Part shown: piece after piece, positions 55,401 through 64,000 of the stretch
How positions within the stretch are numbered: the first letter of the stretch is position 1
How the letters are laid out: each line of letters begins with the position of its first letter
Origin: Priestia aryabhattai
GTDB taxonomy: Bacteria; Bacillota; Bacilli; Bacillales; Bacillaceae_H
Reading direction: 5' to 3'
DNA: 64,000 nucleotides
Assembly (NCBI RefSeq): GCF_023715685.1
Contig: NZ_JAMBOQ010000007.1
Span: 1-64,000, forward strand
Notes under the pieces: model-generated
What the model was told of the DNA's origin: nothing
Databases searched by the model: none
The model's input: only the letters and a program-made list of their open reading frames with translations
Made by a program: the position numbers and the translations under genes

Positions 55401-55561
55401 ATAAAGAAAGCCGTATGTCAGCATTAAAACACGGTTTGATGGTAATGACGGAGGCAGAAACGGCTTCACTATTTTTCCAATCGTTTCAAGCGGATGAATA
55501 TCAGGTTTCATCACTACAAGAATGGTTTCAAAAAACTAAAAAGGAAGTGACAGTATCATGA
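52451..55561 (+). CDS. carB: Carbamoyl-phosphate synthase large subunit (arginine-specific)
   Basis: This 1036-residue subunit makes carbamoyl phosphate from bicarbonate, ammonia and two ATP. Two homologous ATP-grasp halves are visible: [16 protein letters not shown] and [18 protein letters not shown] mark their starts, and [16 protein letters not shown] and [16 protein letters not shown] their ends. The C-terminal part is shorter than PyrAB, as expected for the arginine-type enzyme, which is not regulated by pyrimidines. It overlaps carA by eight and argF by four bases. Confidence 0.96.
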   Translation: MPKDQTLKKILVIGSGPIVIGQAAEFDYSGTQACLSLKEEGYEVILINNNPATIMTDTHVADRIYFEPLTVDCVEKIIAKEKPDGLLATLGGQTGLNLALELHEQNILPKYDVKLLGTPIESIKKGESREEFRALMNELNEPVPESEVVTKVEEALAFAKKIGFPVIVRPAYTLGGTGGGIAHSMEELEKLSASGLRESAITQCLIEKSIAGFKEVEYEVMRDVNNTCITICNMENIDPVGVHTGDSVVVAPSQTLTDVEYQMLRSASVKIISSLGIIGGCNIQFALDPKSKQYYLIEVNPRVSRSSALASKATGYPIAKIAAKLSVGYTLHELLNPVTGDTYASFEPALDYVVVKFPRWPFDKFFYAERTLGTQMKATGEVMAIDRNFTRSFQKALSSLEIDLQGLEVEELQELSTDELKTKLGEQSDERIFVILELLRRGTTPEYIHEVTQIDYFYLTHFTQLIKMEASLKEGRFDSITAEHFKQVKEHGFTDAYLANVWNVPELEVRAKRKALHITPSYKMVDTCAAEFESSTAYFYSSYYGESEIEPSTNKKVAIIGSGPIRIGQGVEFDYSSVHGVLALEKEGYETILINNNPETVSTDFEVADRLYFEPVTVEDVLNVLDAENVTDVIVQYGGQTAISLVKGLEEAGVNLLGITNDVIDALEDRDLFYKLLDDCAIPHIPGEMAKDEKELVQKAKDMGFPLLIRPSYVIGGKGMLTIQNETELQACLPAIKASHFPMLIDAYFPGKEAEIDVVADGNDVLIPTIVEHIEKAGVHSGDSYALLPAKTVEEAHKEKMVSYAQKIVNKLQYKGIMNIQYVIYNDEVYMLEVNPRASRTVPVVSKVCNTPLVSLSTQILLGKSLSEISEKLGLLPDPAYTTIKFPVFSTSKLSGVDPLVGPEMKSTGEGIAISSTIEEAAKKVFHQYVLSKKGATEVYINGDAQGLEALVQSAGLTLVKDKEVSEWVKTKEALLYVSLQPEDKESRMSALKHGLMVMTEAETASLFFQSFQADEYQVSSLQEWFQKTKKEVTVS

Positions 55562-56508
55562 GTACAGTATCGATAAATACCAATTTAAAAGGAAAAGATT
55601 TGCTTACGCTTAAAGATTTATCATCAGACGATATTATGTCACTTTTGGAAAGCGCCATTGAGCTGAAAGAAAAGCATAAAAATGGTGAAATCGTAACATC
55701 GTTAAAAGGAAAAACGCTGGGTCTCATTTTTGAAAAATCTTCAACAAGAACAAGAGTCTCATTTGAAGCGGGAATGATGCAGCTTGGAGGAAACGCCCTT
55801 TTTTTAAGCAGCCAAGATTTACAGATTGGACGCGGAGAAACGATTGCTGATACAGCTCGCGTACTATCTGAATTCATCGATGCTATAATGATTCGTACGT
55901 TTGAACATAGCAAGATTGAAGAGCTTGCAGACTACGCATCCATTCCCGTTATTAATGGTTTGACAGATGATTACCATCCTTGTCAGGCTCTAGCTGATTT
56001 ATTAACGATTTACGAGCACAAGAAATCATTCGAAGGGCTAAAAGTAGCTTATGTTGGAGACGGAAATAATGTAGCGCATTCGTTAATGATTGCATGTGCA
56101 AAAATGGGTATAGATATTTCAATTGGATGCCCTGATGGATATGAGCCAAAAGACTTTGTAACAGATTATGTTAATGAAATAGCTGCTAAAACAGGTGCGA
56201 AGGTTACGATTACAAAAGATCCTGTAGAGGCTGTAAAAAATGCCGATGCTATTTATGCAGACGTATGGACAAGTATGGGACAGGAAGAAGAAGCACAGAA
56301 ACGCTTGAAAATATTTGCTCCTTATCAAGTAAATGATGAACTAGCTGCCTATGCTAAGTCAGACTATTTATTTCTGCACTGCTTGCCTGCGCATCGTGAA
56401 GAAGAAGTGACAGCAAGCATTATTGACGGACCAAATTCTGTTGTCTTTCAGCAGGCTGGAAATCGTATGCATGTACAAAAAGCTTTGCTGCAAGCCATTT
56501 TAGCTTAA
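55558..56508 (+). CDS. argF: Ornithine carbamoyltransferase
   Basis: This 316-residue cytosolic enzyme joins ornithine and carbamoyl phosphate to citrulline. Signatures: the carbamoyl-phosphate loop SSTRTR, the [13 protein letters not shown] stretch ([16 protein letters not shown]), DVWTSMGQE and the ornithine-binding HCLPAHR. The ATG overlaps the carB stop (ATGA). It is the last gene of the operon; argG and argH are not in this window. Confidence 0.96.
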   Translation: MSTVSINTNLKGKDLLTLKDLSSDDIMSLLESAIELKEKHKNGEIVTSLKGKTLGLIFEKSSTRTRVSFEAGMMQLGGNALFLSSQDLQIGRGETIADTARVLSEFIDAIMIRTFEHSKIEELADYASIPVINGLTDDYHPCQALADLLTIYEHKKSFEGLKVAYVGDGNNVAHSLMIACAKMGIDISIGCPDGYEPKDFVTDYVNEIAAKTGAKVTITKDPVEAVKNADAIYADVWTSMGQEEEAQKRLKIFAPYQVNDELAAYAKSDYLFLHCLPAHREEEVTASIIDGPNSVVFQQAGNRMHVQKALLQAILA

Positions 56509-56511
56509 GAG

Positions 56512-56547
56512 AAAAGCCCTTTCTGAGAATGTCAGAAAGGGTTTTTT
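56512..56547 (+). terminator. Terminator of the arg operon
   Basis: The stem AAAAGCCCTTTCTGA / TCAGAAAGGGTTTT is followed by TTG. Confidence 0.9.
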
Positions 56548-56608
56548 GTTTAAAGGGAATTAATTGAGGGAACATCAATTGTATACTAAACAGAACGAAA
56601 GGTGATTT

Positions 56609-57256
56609 ATGATGAAAGTATTAGTTGTTGGAGCAAACGGAACAACGGGAAAACAAGTGGTAGAAAAAGTCGTAAACAGCAAGCAGCATGAAGCTTATGC
56701 GATGATTCGCGACGAAAAGCAAACAGACGCATTAAAGAAGCTAGGTGCTAACGTTGTGCTTGCTGACTTGGAGCAAGATGTTTCAGATGCTTTAAGAGGT
56801 ATGGATGCTGTCATATTTGCAGCAGGTTCTGGAGGACATACGGGAGACGAAAAGACAATCGCTGTAGATCAAAACGGTGCTAAAAATATCATTGATGAAG
56901 CAAAAAATCAAGGTGTGAAGCGCTTTGTTATGTTAAGTTCAATGGGAACAGACGCACCTGAACAGAGACCAGAAGGCTTACAGCTTTACTTGCGTGCTAA
57001 AGCGATAGCGGATGAATACTTAAAGCAGTCTAATTTACAGTACACAATTGTACGACCAGGAACTTTATCTAATGATCAGGCTACTGGGAAAATTGATATC
57101 AATAATGATATTCAAGATAAATCTCAGACGATTCCTCGAGCAGATGTAGCAACCGTGCTTGTAGAATGTCTAAACGAAGAAGCTACGATAGGCAAAACGT
57201 TTGAAATGTTAGCTGGAGAAACTGAAATCGAAAAAGCTATTAAGTTTACTCATTGA
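56609..57256 (+). CDS. NAD(P)-binding atypical SDR (YhfK-like)
   Basis: This 215-residue Rossmann-fold protein starts VLVVGANGTTGKQVVEKV (about residues 4-21) and has MLSSMGTD near 110 and a YTIVRPGTLSND stretch near 147. It belongs to the atypical (NmrA/BVR-B-like) SDR group including B. subtilis YhfK. The active-site Tyr-Lys pair of classical SDRs is not evident. Probably a cytosolic oxidoreductase or redox-sensing binder. Start after AAAGGTGATTT; stands alone between terminators. Confidence 0.82.
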   Translation: MMKVLVVGANGTTGKQVVEKVVNSKQHEAYAMIRDEKQTDALKKLGANVVLADLEQDVSDALRGMDAVIFAAGSGGHTGDEKTIAVDQNGAKNIIDEAKNQGVKRFVMLSSMGTDAPEQRPEGLQLYLRAKAIADEYLKQSNLQYTIVRPGTLSNDQATGKIDINNDIQDKSQTIPRADVATVLVECLNEEATIGKTFEMLAGETEIEKAIKFTH

Positions 57257-57258
57257 TA

Positions 57259-57293
57259 CAAAAGGGCGGATCTACAAGTCTGCTCTTTTTTCT
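57259..57293 (+). terminator. Terminator after the YhfK-like gene
   Basis: The stem GGGCGGA / TCTGCTC (with G-U pairs) is flanked by A and T runs. Confidence 0.65.
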
Positions 57294-57386
57294 CTTCCTA
57301 ATATGAAAACATCTCCATTATGAAACGGAAATCTTAAGGGAATAGTATAGGAGAACATTTCATTTCAGGAATGAGGAGGCAGGACA

Positions 57387-57566
57387 ATGGGACAAAATCG
57401 TCATTTCACACCGGGTCAAAAAGCTCCTAACAACGGAGTGTATATTGAAATTGGTGAAACAGGAAGCAACGTAAATAATCCTCAAAAGGTTAAATTAAAA
57501 GCAGGAGAGCGTTTTCCAGAGACGGCAAACGATGATCGCCACTGGACATACGTGCGCAAGCCTTAA
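57387..57566 (+). CDS. yjzC: YjzC-family small protein
   Basis: This 59-residue protein starts MGQNRHFTPGQKAPNNG, has EIGETGSNVNNPQKVKL and ends RHWTYVRKP, matching YjzC as I recall it. In B. subtilis yjzC also lies just downstream of argF. GAGGAGG precedes the ATG. It has no signal peptide or membrane helix; function unknown, possibly spore- or stress-associated. Confidence 0.85.
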   Translation: MGQNRHFTPGQKAPNNGVYIEIGETGSNVNNPQKVKLKAGERFPETANDDRHWTYVRKP

Positions 57567-57582
57567 GTAGTAAAAAATAAAG

Positions 57583-57611
57583 AAGCCATTCTAAATTGAA
57601 TGGCTTTACTT
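57583..57611 (+). terminator. Terminator after yjzC
   Basis: The stem AAGCCATTC / GAATGGCTT is followed by TACTT. It overlaps the likely clpB -35. Confidence 0.7.
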
Positions 57612-57659
57612 GTTTTCCCATCGCTGGTTATAATGAAATAAAGGTCAATAAAGGTCAAA
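57606..57659 (+). promoter_or_regulatory. clpB promoter with CtsR operator
   Basis: The -10 TATAAT (57629-57634) has a possible -35 TTACTT (57606-57611) 17 bases upstream. GGTCAAT-AAA-GGTCAAA (57643-57659) matches the CtsR heptad direct repeat GGTCAAA-nnn-GGTCAAA with one mismatch. It lies just after the start point, where the heat-shock repressor would block transcription. Confidence 0.88.
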
Positions 57660-57680
57660 TGTATCGAAGGAGGATGTTCA

Positions 57681-60284
57681 ATGGATATAAATAAAATGAC
57701 CCAAAAATTGCAAGAAGGCGTGATGGAAGCGCAGTCCGAAGCTATTAAACGAAATCAGCAGGAAGTGGATATTGCTCATTTGCTTTATACGCTCATTCAT
57801 CAGCAAGATGGTATTGCTCCTCGCATATTAGATCATTTACATATAGATCATCAATCTTTTCAGCAGCAGGTAAATCAATTGCTTGCAAAAAAACCAGCTG
57901 TCACTGGAAGTGGTGCTGAAGCAGGGAAAGTTTATATTACAAATAAACTTCAGCAGCTGTTTGTCAAAGCTCAAGAAGAAGCATCTCGTCTGCAAGATGA
58001 TTATGTTTCAGTTGAGCACATCTTTTTAGCATTAGCACAGGAACCGTCTTCTAGTGAATATAGCAAGTTATTTTCAAGTCACGGTATAACAAAAAAAGCC
58101 CTGCAAGATGTGCTTACTAGCCTTCGAGGGAATCAGCGAATTACAAGCCAAAATCCGGAAGTCACTTATGAAGCGTTAGCTAAATATGGAAGAGACTTAG
58201 TGGCAGAAGTACGAGCAGGGAACATCGATCCAGTCATTGGACGAGATGGAGAAATTCGCCGCGTTATCCGCATTTTATCGCGAAAAACAAAAAACAATCC
58301 TGTTTTGATCGGAGAACCTGGCGTTGGTAAAACAGCGATTGTTGAAGGCCTAGCACAGCGTATTGTTCGCCGAGATGTGCCTGAAGGATTAAAAGATAAA
58401 ACCATCTTTTCGTTAGATATGGGAGCTTTAGTAGCAGGAGCGAAGTTCAGAGGAGAATTTGAAGAGCGTTTAAAAGCTGTTCTTCAAGAAGTTAAGAAAA
58501 GCAATGGTCAAATTCTGTTGTTCATTGACGAACTTCATACAATCGTTGGAGCAGGCCGTACGGACGGAGCGATGGATGCAGGGAATATTTTAAAACCAAT
58601 GCTTGCTAGAGGAGAGCTTCACTGTATAGGAGCTACAACTCTTGATGAGTACCGTCAGTATATTGAAAAAGATCCAGCGCTTGAAAGACGCTTTCAACAG
58701 GTGCTAGTTGAAGAACCTTCAGTAGAAGATACAATCTCTATTTTACGTGGTTTAAAAGAACGATTTGAAATTCATCACGGTGTAAACATTCATGACCGAG
58801 CAATTGTTTCAGCAGCGGTTATGTCTGATCGTTATATCTCAGATCGTTTTTTACCTGACAAAGCAATTGATTTAATTGATGAAGCATGCGCAACCATTCG
58901 AACAGAAATTGATTCCATGCCATCAGAATTAGATGAAGTGACAAGACGTGTAATGCAGCTTGAAATTGAAGAAGCGGCATTAAGTAAAGAAACAGATCAA
59001 GCAAGCATCACAAGGTTAGAGGCAATTCGAAAAGAAGTATCTGATTTAAAAGAACGTGCAGATATAATGAAGCTGCAGTGGGAAAAAGAAAAGCAGTCGA
59101 TTCAAACGGTACAAGATGTACGGGAGCAGCTTGAAAAAGCGAAGCGAGACCTAGAAGAAGCTGAAGGGAAATATGATTTAAATAAAGCAGCTGAACTTCG
59201 CCACGGACGCATTCCAGCTCTTGAAAAAGAACTAAAACAGCTGGAAGAAACAGCTGCTGAAAAAGCACAAGAAAACCGTTTGTTAAGAGAAGAAGTAACA
59301 GAAGAAGAAATTGCTGAAATTGTAGGAAGATGGACGGGGATTCCGGTATCGAAACTAGTTGAAGGGGAAAGAGAAAAGCTGTTGAAGCTTGAGTCAATTT
59401 TACAGCAGCGTGTGATTGGACAGGATGAAGCCGTATCCTTAGTTACGGATGCCGTGATTCGCGCACGGGCAGGCATTAAAGACCCGAACCGTCCGATTGG
59501 ATCATTTATTTTCCTAGGACCTACCGGAGTAGGAAAAACGGAGCTAGCCAAAACGTTGGCACATTCTTTATTTGATAGTGAAGAACAAATGGTTCGTATT
59601 GATATGTCTGAGTACATGGAAAAGCATGCAGTCTCTAGACTTATAGGAGCTCCTCCAGGCTATGTAGGATATGAAGAAGGTGGACAACTAACGGAAGCGG
59701 TGAGACGCAAGCCTTATTCAGTCGTTTTGTTGGATGAAATTGAAAAAGCTCATCCCGAAGTATTTAACGTGCTCCTTCAAATATTAGATGATGGAAGAGC
59801 GACAGATTCAAAAGGAAAAGTCATTGATTTTAAAAATACAGTCATTATTATGACGTCAAATATCGGTTCTCAATTTTTACTAGACGGTTTAACAAGCGAA
59901 GGCGAGATTACTGAAAAAGCCAGAGAGCAAGTAATGGCTCAATTAAGACAGCATTTTCGCCCAGAATTCTTAAATCGAGTAGACGACACGATTTTATTCA
60001 AACCGCTAACTGTTCATGAAGTAAAAGGGATTATTGATAAGCTATTGCTTCAGCTTGAAAAGCGTTTATCCGACCGTCATATTTCGTTAACGTTAACAGA
60101 AGAAGCAAAGAATTATATTGCTGCCTCCGGGTTTGATCCAGTATACGGAGCTCGCCCTTTAAAGAGATTTATTCAAAAATATATTGAAACAAAAATTGCC
60201 AGAGAATTAATTGCAGGGCAAATTGAAGATTATAGTCAAGTGACGGTTGATGTAAAAGATGATGAGTTTATTGTCAGCGTATAA
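57681..60284 (+). CDS. clpB: ATP-dependent disaggregase ClpB
   Basis: This 867-residue Hsp100 chaperone resolves protein aggregates with DnaK. The Clp N-domain (about 1-145) is followed by the first AAA+ module (Walker A GEPGVGKT near 210, [16 protein letters not shown]). The long coiled-coil middle domain (about 410-525) distinguishes ClpB from ClpC. The second AAA+ module has Walker A GPTGVGKT near 615 and ends [14 protein letters not shown]. Start after AAGGAGG. Regulated by CtsR, to judge from the operator upstream. B. subtilis lacks clpB, so this supports another Bacillaceae lineage. Confidence 0.96.
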   Translation: MDINKMTQKLQEGVMEAQSEAIKRNQQEVDIAHLLYTLIHQQDGIAPRILDHLHIDHQSFQQQVNQLLAKKPAVTGSGAEAGKVYITNKLQQLFVKAQEEASRLQDDYVSVEHIFLALAQEPSSSEYSKLFSSHGITKKALQDVLTSLRGNQRITSQNPEVTYEALAKYGRDLVAEVRAGNIDPVIGRDGEIRRVIRILSRKTKNNPVLIGEPGVGKTAIVEGLAQRIVRRDVPEGLKDKTIFSLDMGALVAGAKFRGEFEERLKAVLQEVKKSNGQILLFIDELHTIVGAGRTDGAMDAGNILKPMLARGELHCIGATTLDEYRQYIEKDPALERRFQQVLVEEPSVEDTISILRGLKERFEIHHGVNIHDRAIVSAAVMSDRYISDRFLPDKAIDLIDEACATIRTEIDSMPSELDEVTRRVMQLEIEEAALSKETDQASITRLEAIRKEVSDLKERADIMKLQWEKEKQSIQTVQDVREQLEKAKRDLEEAEGKYDLNKAAELRHGRIPALEKELKQLEETAAEKAQENRLLREEVTEEEIAEIVGRWTGIPVSKLVEGEREKLLKLESILQQRVIGQDEAVSLVTDAVIRARAGIKDPNRPIGSFIFLGPTGVGKTELAKTLAHSLFDSEEQMVRIDMSEYMEKHAVSRLIGAPPGYVGYEEGGQLTEAVRRKPYSVVLLDEIEKAHPEVFNVLLQILDDGRATDSKGKVIDFKNTVIIMTSNIGSQFLLDGLTSEGEITEKAREQVMAQLRQHFRPEFLNRVDDTILFKPLTVHEVKGIIDKLLLQLEKRLSDRHISLTLTEEAKNYIAASGFDPVYGARPLKRFIQKYIETKIARELIAGQIEDYSQVTVDVKDDEFIVSV

Positions 60285-60291
60285 GTTTTCT

Positions 60292-60330
60292 AAAAAGACC
60301 ATTCATGATGAATTGAATGGTCTTTTTTTG
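60292..60330 (+). terminator. Terminator after clpB
   Basis: The stem AAAAGACCATTCA / TGAATGGTCTTTT is followed by a T-run. Confidence 0.9.
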
Positions 60331-60483
60331 CTATTAAGAGAATTCTCCTTTTAAAATAAATAAAAAGAAATGAAAGAAAAATACATGAAGGCTAAGCGTA
60401 AAAACTTATTCAGTTTTAGGTTGTAGAATATATCTAATTCATTTATGATAATACAAAATGGGCAAAGGAGCATGAATGAGCAC

Positions 60484-60735
60484 ATGAAGGACCGTATAGA
60501 GCTTATATATGACGAAGCATACGATTTTATAGATCAGGCATTAACTAAAATAAGAACGCTAGATAAAAATAATCTTCAAGCTGAAAATGAAGAAGTGCAG
60601 GAGAAGGCAGAACGGACAGAGTTTGCACTTCAAGCCGCACGAGATATTTTAGAAAATATGATTATCCCGGGTAAAAAATTGACTTTTATTTACGAAAAAG
60701 GTTCTGTGGTAGTAGAAATCCCTGATAAAAAATAA
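60484..60735 (+). CDS. Small helical hypothetical protein
   Basis: This protein is about 83 residues, very acidic and helical (IELIYDEAYDFIDQALTKI, then ENEEVQEKAERTEFALQAAR), ending in a short beta-type stretch (LTFIYEKGSVVVEIPDKK). The start is uncertain. AAAGGAG at 60464-60470 is 13 bases from the ATG at 60484 but only one base from the ATG at 60472; an ATG at 60445 has no ribosome binding site. Family not recognised. It stands alone between clpB and the converging AraC gene. Confidence 0.6.
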   Translation: MKDRIELIYDEAYDFIDQALTKIRTLDKNNLQAENEEVQEKAERTEFALQAARDILENMIIPGKKLTFIYEKGSVVVEIPDKK

Positions 60736-60770
60736 AGACGACTTCCTTTTATGGCAGTCGTCTTTATTTT
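60731..60770. terminator. Bidirectional terminator before the AraC-family gene
   Basis: The stem AAAGACGACT / AGTCGTCTTT has A/T-rich flanks and lies between converging genes. Confidence 0.85.
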
Positions 60771-61657
60771 GGTAATGCAAAGTGCTCATCAATGGATGCA
60801 TCACTTTTTCGATATTGCCCGGGCGTCATATTGGTTGTTTTGCGAAACACTTTTGTTAAATAATTAGCATTTGCATAGCCAACGTTTTCAGCGATTTCTT
60901 CGATTGAATACTTGGTTTGATGCAACAGCTCGGCCGCTTTTTGAATGCGAAGCTTCGTTAAATATTGAATAGGCGTAATCCCTGTTGTTTGTTTGAATAA
61001 CCGGCTAAAATGATAGCGAGATAAATGAGCTGCATCTGCCATTTCATCCGGACCGATTTCTTCATGATAATGATTACGTGCAAATAAAATAGAGCTAATG
61101 ATACTTTCTGGCCAGTCTTCTGTAAAACTGTCCATGCTTTTAATATATTGATACAGCTCCATTACAAAGCGGTAAGATAAGCTTGAGGCGTGAAATGGAT
61201 CCGCTATATGCTTTTCACTTGCCCGCTTATATATTTTAGCAAGCAGCTGAACAGGTGCTGATTCAGGGTGAAACCGAATTACAGGGGAGTGGGTCGACTG
61301 AATATAGTCCCAGCATTTTTGTACTTCATCTCCGTATAATGTAAGAAAAATAAACTCCCAGTTTTCACTTTCCTTTGGTAAGTAATAGCGATAATTTCCA
61401 GGTATATTGACGATGAATGCTTTCCCAGCATCCACTTTATATTCTTGTCCATCTATCTCAATCATCCCGTACCCAGAGACCGTGTATTGAAAAATATATT
61501 TCCCTACGTCTTTTCGCTGATTTCCGCTCCAGTTATAAAGGGGAGAGAAAACTTCATCCCACCCAACCGACCAAAGCTGCGCAACTTCGTTTGTGCGGGA
61601 TTCTAAAAACCTGTATGCGTACGTTGAATATTCTTGAGCTTGGAAATGTGAGAGCAA
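60764..61657 (-). CDS. AraC-family transcriptional regulator, probably of galactose genes
   Basis: This 297-residue regulator has an N-terminal cupin-like sugar-binding/dimerisation domain (about 20-160, with GYGMIEIDGQEYKV and FIVNIPGNYRYYLP). A C-terminal double helix-turn-helix (about 190-285) contains MADAAHLSRYHFSRLFKQTTG and IEEIAENVGYANANYLTKVF. The TTG start follows AAGGTGA at normal spacing. It is divergent from galK, with a shared control region, which suggests it activates galKT. The inducer is not shown by the sequence. Confidence 0.85.
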   Translation of the reverse strand: MLSHFQAQEYSTYAYRFLESRTNEVAQLWSVGWDEVFSPLYNWSGNQRKDVGKYIFQYTVSGYGMIEIDGQEYKVDAGKAFIVNIPGNYRYYLPKESENWEFIFLTLYGDEVQKCWDYIQSTHSPVIRFHPESAPVQLLAKIYKRASEKHIADPFHASSLSYRFVMELYQYIKSMDSFTEDWPESIISSILFARNHYHEEIGPDEMADAAHLSRYHFSRLFKQTTGITPIQYLTKLRIQKAAELLHQTKYSIEEIAENVGYANANYLTKVFRKTTNMTPGQYRKSDASIDEHFALPK

Positions 61658-61993
61658 ATTTTCACCTTCTTTTTGAAATAAAGTAGCACTTAATTCTTAC
61701 TTTAACGTAATCGCTTTCATTTTTCTATAATTTTTTGAAAATATCGTGATTATTTTTAGTGAATGTCTCTAAATCTATTATTTTCTTATAATTTGCAAGT
61801 CACGGCTTACATGAAGATAACACCTTTTGCACAAGAATAGTTCATCATCAATTGAAAAGAATCATTTTTAAAGTGATGAGCAAAAAAGTACCGATTATCG
61901 ATAGTAATTTTACCATTGAGGCCAGGAAATTTGGACTTTACAATGTACATATGAATCCGTTTCCAAAAAACTACTTAAAATAGGTGATAATAA
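61658..61993. promoter_or_regulatory. Divergent control region between the AraC gene and galK
   Basis: No gene is seen in these 336 AT-rich bases. A cre-like site, ATGAAAGCGATTACG on the minus strand (61706-61720), matches the CcpA consensus except for the last base. It lies close to the AraC gene start, suggesting glucose repression. I could not fix the promoters or an AraC-type direct-repeat operator. Confidence 0.5.
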
Positions 61994-63172
61994 ATGCTGG
62001 AAAAATTAATCGAAGAGTTCAAACAAATATTTCATTCGTCAGAAACTATTCGCTGCTTTTTTGCGCCAGGACGTGTCAATTTAATTGGAGAACATACTGA
62101 TTATAATGGAGGGCATGTTTTTCCTTGTTCATTGAGTATAGGAACGTATGCGGTAGTGCAAAAACGTCATGATCGAAAAATACGTATGTACTCTAAAAAT
62201 TTCTCTGAAGTAGGCGTTATTGAATCCTCTTTAGAGCAATTAACGTACATAACCGAGGATGATTGGGCTAATTACCCAAAAGGAGTAATGGACACCTTTA
62301 AAAAGCACGGATATGATCTTCCTTTTGGTTTTGATATCTTGTTTTTCGGCAACATTCCTAACGGAGCAGGGCTTTCATCGTCAGCATCAATTGAGTTAGT
62401 CACGTGCGTACTTTTAAATAAAATTCTTGAGTTGAATATTGGTATGATGGACCTTGTAAAAATTGCGAAGCAAGCTGAAAATGAATTTATCGGCGTAAGC
62501 TGCGGTATTATGGATCAGTTTGCGATTGGAATGGGGAAGGAAAATCAAGCCGTATTGTTAAACTGTCAAACTCTTGAATACCATTATAGCCCGCTGCAAT
62601 TAACAGATGCTGTGCTCGTTATTTCTAATACAAATAAACGAAGAGGGCTAGCTGATTCAAAATACAATGAACGCCGCATGGAGTGTGAAAGAGCGCTGTC
62701 AGATTTGCAAACTTCACTTTCCATTGATTCACTTGGTGATTTAACCAAAGAGCAATTTGAAAAGCATAAATCTTTGATACAAAACGAAGTAGATTATAAG
62801 CGCGCTAAACATGCGGTATATGAAAATGAACGCACAAAAGAAGCGGTTGCTAAATTGCAAAATGGCGATTTAAAAGGCTTTGGTCAATTGATGAATGAGT
62901 CGCACCGTTCGCTGCGAGATGACTATGAAGTAAGTGGAAAAGAACTAGATGCTCTCGTAGAAGCAGCTTGGTTGCAAGAAGGCGTGATTGGATCACGCAT
63001 GACGGGTGCAGGCTTTGGCGGCTGTACAATCAGTATCGTAAAAAAAGCACAGGTTGATAGATTTATTGAGCAAGTAAAAGACGCCTATTATAAGCAAACG
63101 AGTTTAGAAGCTGAATTTTATGTGGTCACGGTTGGAGAAGGAGCGCGTGAACTCACATTAGAAGCAGTATAA
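61994..63172 (+). CDS. galK: Galactokinase
   Basis: This 392-residue GHMP kinase phosphorylates galactose to galactose-1-phosphate. Signatures: GRVNLIGEHTDYNGG (about residues 26-40), the ATP-binding GAGLSSSAS near 120, GISCGIMDQF-type VSCGIMDQF near 172 and the C-terminal GAGFGGCTI. The ATG follows TAGGTGATAATAA. galT follows 30 bases downstream, so the two form the start of a Leloir-pathway operon. Confidence 0.96.
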   Translation: MLEKLIEEFKQIFHSSETIRCFFAPGRVNLIGEHTDYNGGHVFPCSLSIGTYAVVQKRHDRKIRMYSKNFSEVGVIESSLEQLTYITEDDWANYPKGVMDTFKKHGYDLPFGFDILFFGNIPNGAGLSSSASIELVTCVLLNKILELNIGMMDLVKIAKQAENEFIGVSCGIMDQFAIGMGKENQAVLLNCQTLEYHYSPLQLTDAVLVISNTNKRRGLADSKYNERRMECERALSDLQTSLSIDSLGDLTKEQFEKHKSLIQNEVDYKRAKHAVYENERTKEAVAKLQNGDLKGFGQLMNESHRSLRDDYEVSGKELDALVEAAWLQEGVIGSRMTGAGFGGCTISIVKKAQVDRFIEQVKDAYYKQTSLEAEFYVVTVGEGARELTLEAV

Positions 63173-63202
63173 AAGAAAACAGATAGAGAAAGGAACGAGT
63201 GT

Positions 63203-64000
63203 ATGTCAGTCAACATTCATGAAGAAATCACCCGACTTATTCAATATGGTTTACAAAAGAATCTATTAACAAAATGGGATATAGATGTGGTGAGGAATAA
63301 ACTGCTGGAAGTGTTAAGACTCGATGAATGTATCCTGGTAGAAGTCAAAGAAGAACGTCTGGAACATCCAGCTGCTATTTTAGACAACATGCTTGATTGG
63401 GCTGCAGAAAACAATCGAATCGCCGAGAATTCTATCACCTATAGAGATTTATTCGATACCAAAATAATGGGGTGCTTTGCAAGCATGCCTTCAGAGGTTA
63501 ATCGAACATTTTATGATCACTATCAACAAAGCCCTCAAAAAGCCACAAGCTACTATTATAAGCTGTCAAAAGACATTCACTATATTCGCAGAGATCGAAT
63601 TGCTAAAAACGAAAGATGGGTAACAAACACTGATTTTGGAGAACTTGAAATTACCATTAATTTATCTAAGCCGGAAAAAGATCCAAAAGCAATTGCAGCA
63701 AGCAAATCATTGAAGGAAAGCAACTACCCGCTGTGCCTTCTCTGTAAAGAAAATGCTGGTTATGCAGGTCGCATTAACCACCCAGCTCGTCAAAATCACC
63801 GGATTATTCCTGTGGAATTGCAAGAAGAGCTGTGGTACATGCAGTTTTCACCTTATGTTTACTATAATGAACATGCCATTGTTTTTGCGAGCGAGCATAC
63901 ACCCATGCATATTTCAAAGCAAACGTTTAAGCGGCTGCTTGCCTTCGTTGAACAATTTCCACATTATTTTTTAGGGTCAAATGCAGATCTACCAATTGTA
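63203..64000 (+). CDS. galT: UTP-hexose-1-phosphate uridylyltransferase, class II GalT (3' end outside the window)
   Basis: The frame runs open from the ATG at 63203 (AAAGGAACGAG upstream) to the window end, giving the first 266 residues. Features of the Bacillus/Lactobacillus-type (class II) GalT are clear: a conserved N-terminal domain, YPLCLLCKENAGYAGR near 176-191, NHPARQNHRIIPV and FPHYFLGSNADLPIV just before the cut. The enzyme exchanges UDP between glucose and galactose phosphates. About half the protein is missing because of the window boundary, not because the gene is broken. Confidence 0.93.
   Translation, partial: MSVNIHEEITRLIQYGLQKNLLTKWDIDVVRNKLLEVLRLDECILVEVKEERLEHPAAILDNMLDWAAENNRIAENSITYRDLFDTKIMGCFASMPSEVNRTFYDHYQQSPQKATSYYYKLSKDIHYIRRDRIAKNERWVTNTDFGELEITINLSKPEKDPKAIAASKSLKESNYPLCLLCKENAGYAGRINHPARQNHRIIPVELQEELWYMQFSPYVYYNEHAIVFASEHTPMHISKQTFKRLLAFVEQFPHYFLGSNADLPIV

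Noticed and set aside
1..64000. CRISPR arrays, prophage, restriction or toxin-antitoxin systems
   Set aside because: Searched by eye for regularly spaced repeats, integrase/transposase motifs and defence-type gene pairs; none seen.

Overview
The window looks like a core chromosomal segment of a low-GC, spore-forming Bacillaceae. Priestia (Bacillus) megaterium or a close relative is the best fit. The evidence is strong gene-order agreement with Bacillus subtilis: addBA-sbcDC-hlpB next to gerP, yisL-yisN-asnO, yajQ/yitK-yitL, yitS-yitT-yitU-yitW, and argCJBD-carAB-argF followed by yjzC. It also carries genes B. subtilis lacks, namely aceA and clpB. I see no prophage, transposase, CRISPR array or restriction/defence island. 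The species name is an inference from recognised families, not from a search.

Layout. 1-160: the end of a tRNA cluster (Asn, Glu). 300-8000: a membrane M48 protease, isocitrate lyase, an IDEAL-domain protein, a YuxL-type S9 peptidase, a TVP38-family membrane protein and a FabG-like reductase with an unusual structured leader. 8200-20400: a DNA end-processing island (addB, addA, sbcD, sbcC, hlpB). 20440-22740: the gerPABCDEF spore-coat permeability operon on the minus strand, with a plausible sigma-K promoter. 22870-27100: a DUF418 membrane protein, yisL, yisN and asnO. 27200-27890: a 5'-truncated ammonium transporter. 28000-30650: a membrane-anchored GH13 protein that has lost catalytic residues, then a LacI-type regulator. 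30668-30938: a strongly folded dispersed-type repeat. 31000-38630: an arginine/ornithine catabolic unit (rocA, rocD, rocB, rocE-like permease) behind a sigma-54 promoter, with the activator gene rocR converging on it.

38700-46700: a stress-type SDR, yajQ, cvfB/yitL, a DUF3941 mini-protein, a DegV protein, yitT, a five-repeat Gln/His/Ala-rich protein coupled to a 50-residue protein, a HAD phosphatase (yitU), yitW and a Bacillus-type fnr. 46960-56550: a complete arginine biosynthetic operon with its own carbamoyl-phosphate synthetase behind an ARG-box promoter. 56600-60770: yhfK-like, yjzC, CtsR-controlled clpB and a small protein. 60764-64000: an AraC regulator divergent from galK and galT, the latter cut by the window end.

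The window holds both arginine synthesis (arg/car) and arginine breakdown (roc), about 8 kb apart, under opposite logic: an ARG-box-like repression site versus a RocR/sigma-54 activation site. The most unusual observations are: (1) the leader of the FabG-like gene, where a near-perfect Shine-Dalgarno lies about 70 nt upstream of the start codon and a hairpin would bring the two together; (2) the degenerate GH13 protein, probably a cell-surface pseudoenzyme; (3) the tandem-repeat protein operon at 43.5-44.5 kb; and (4) the truncated amt gene.
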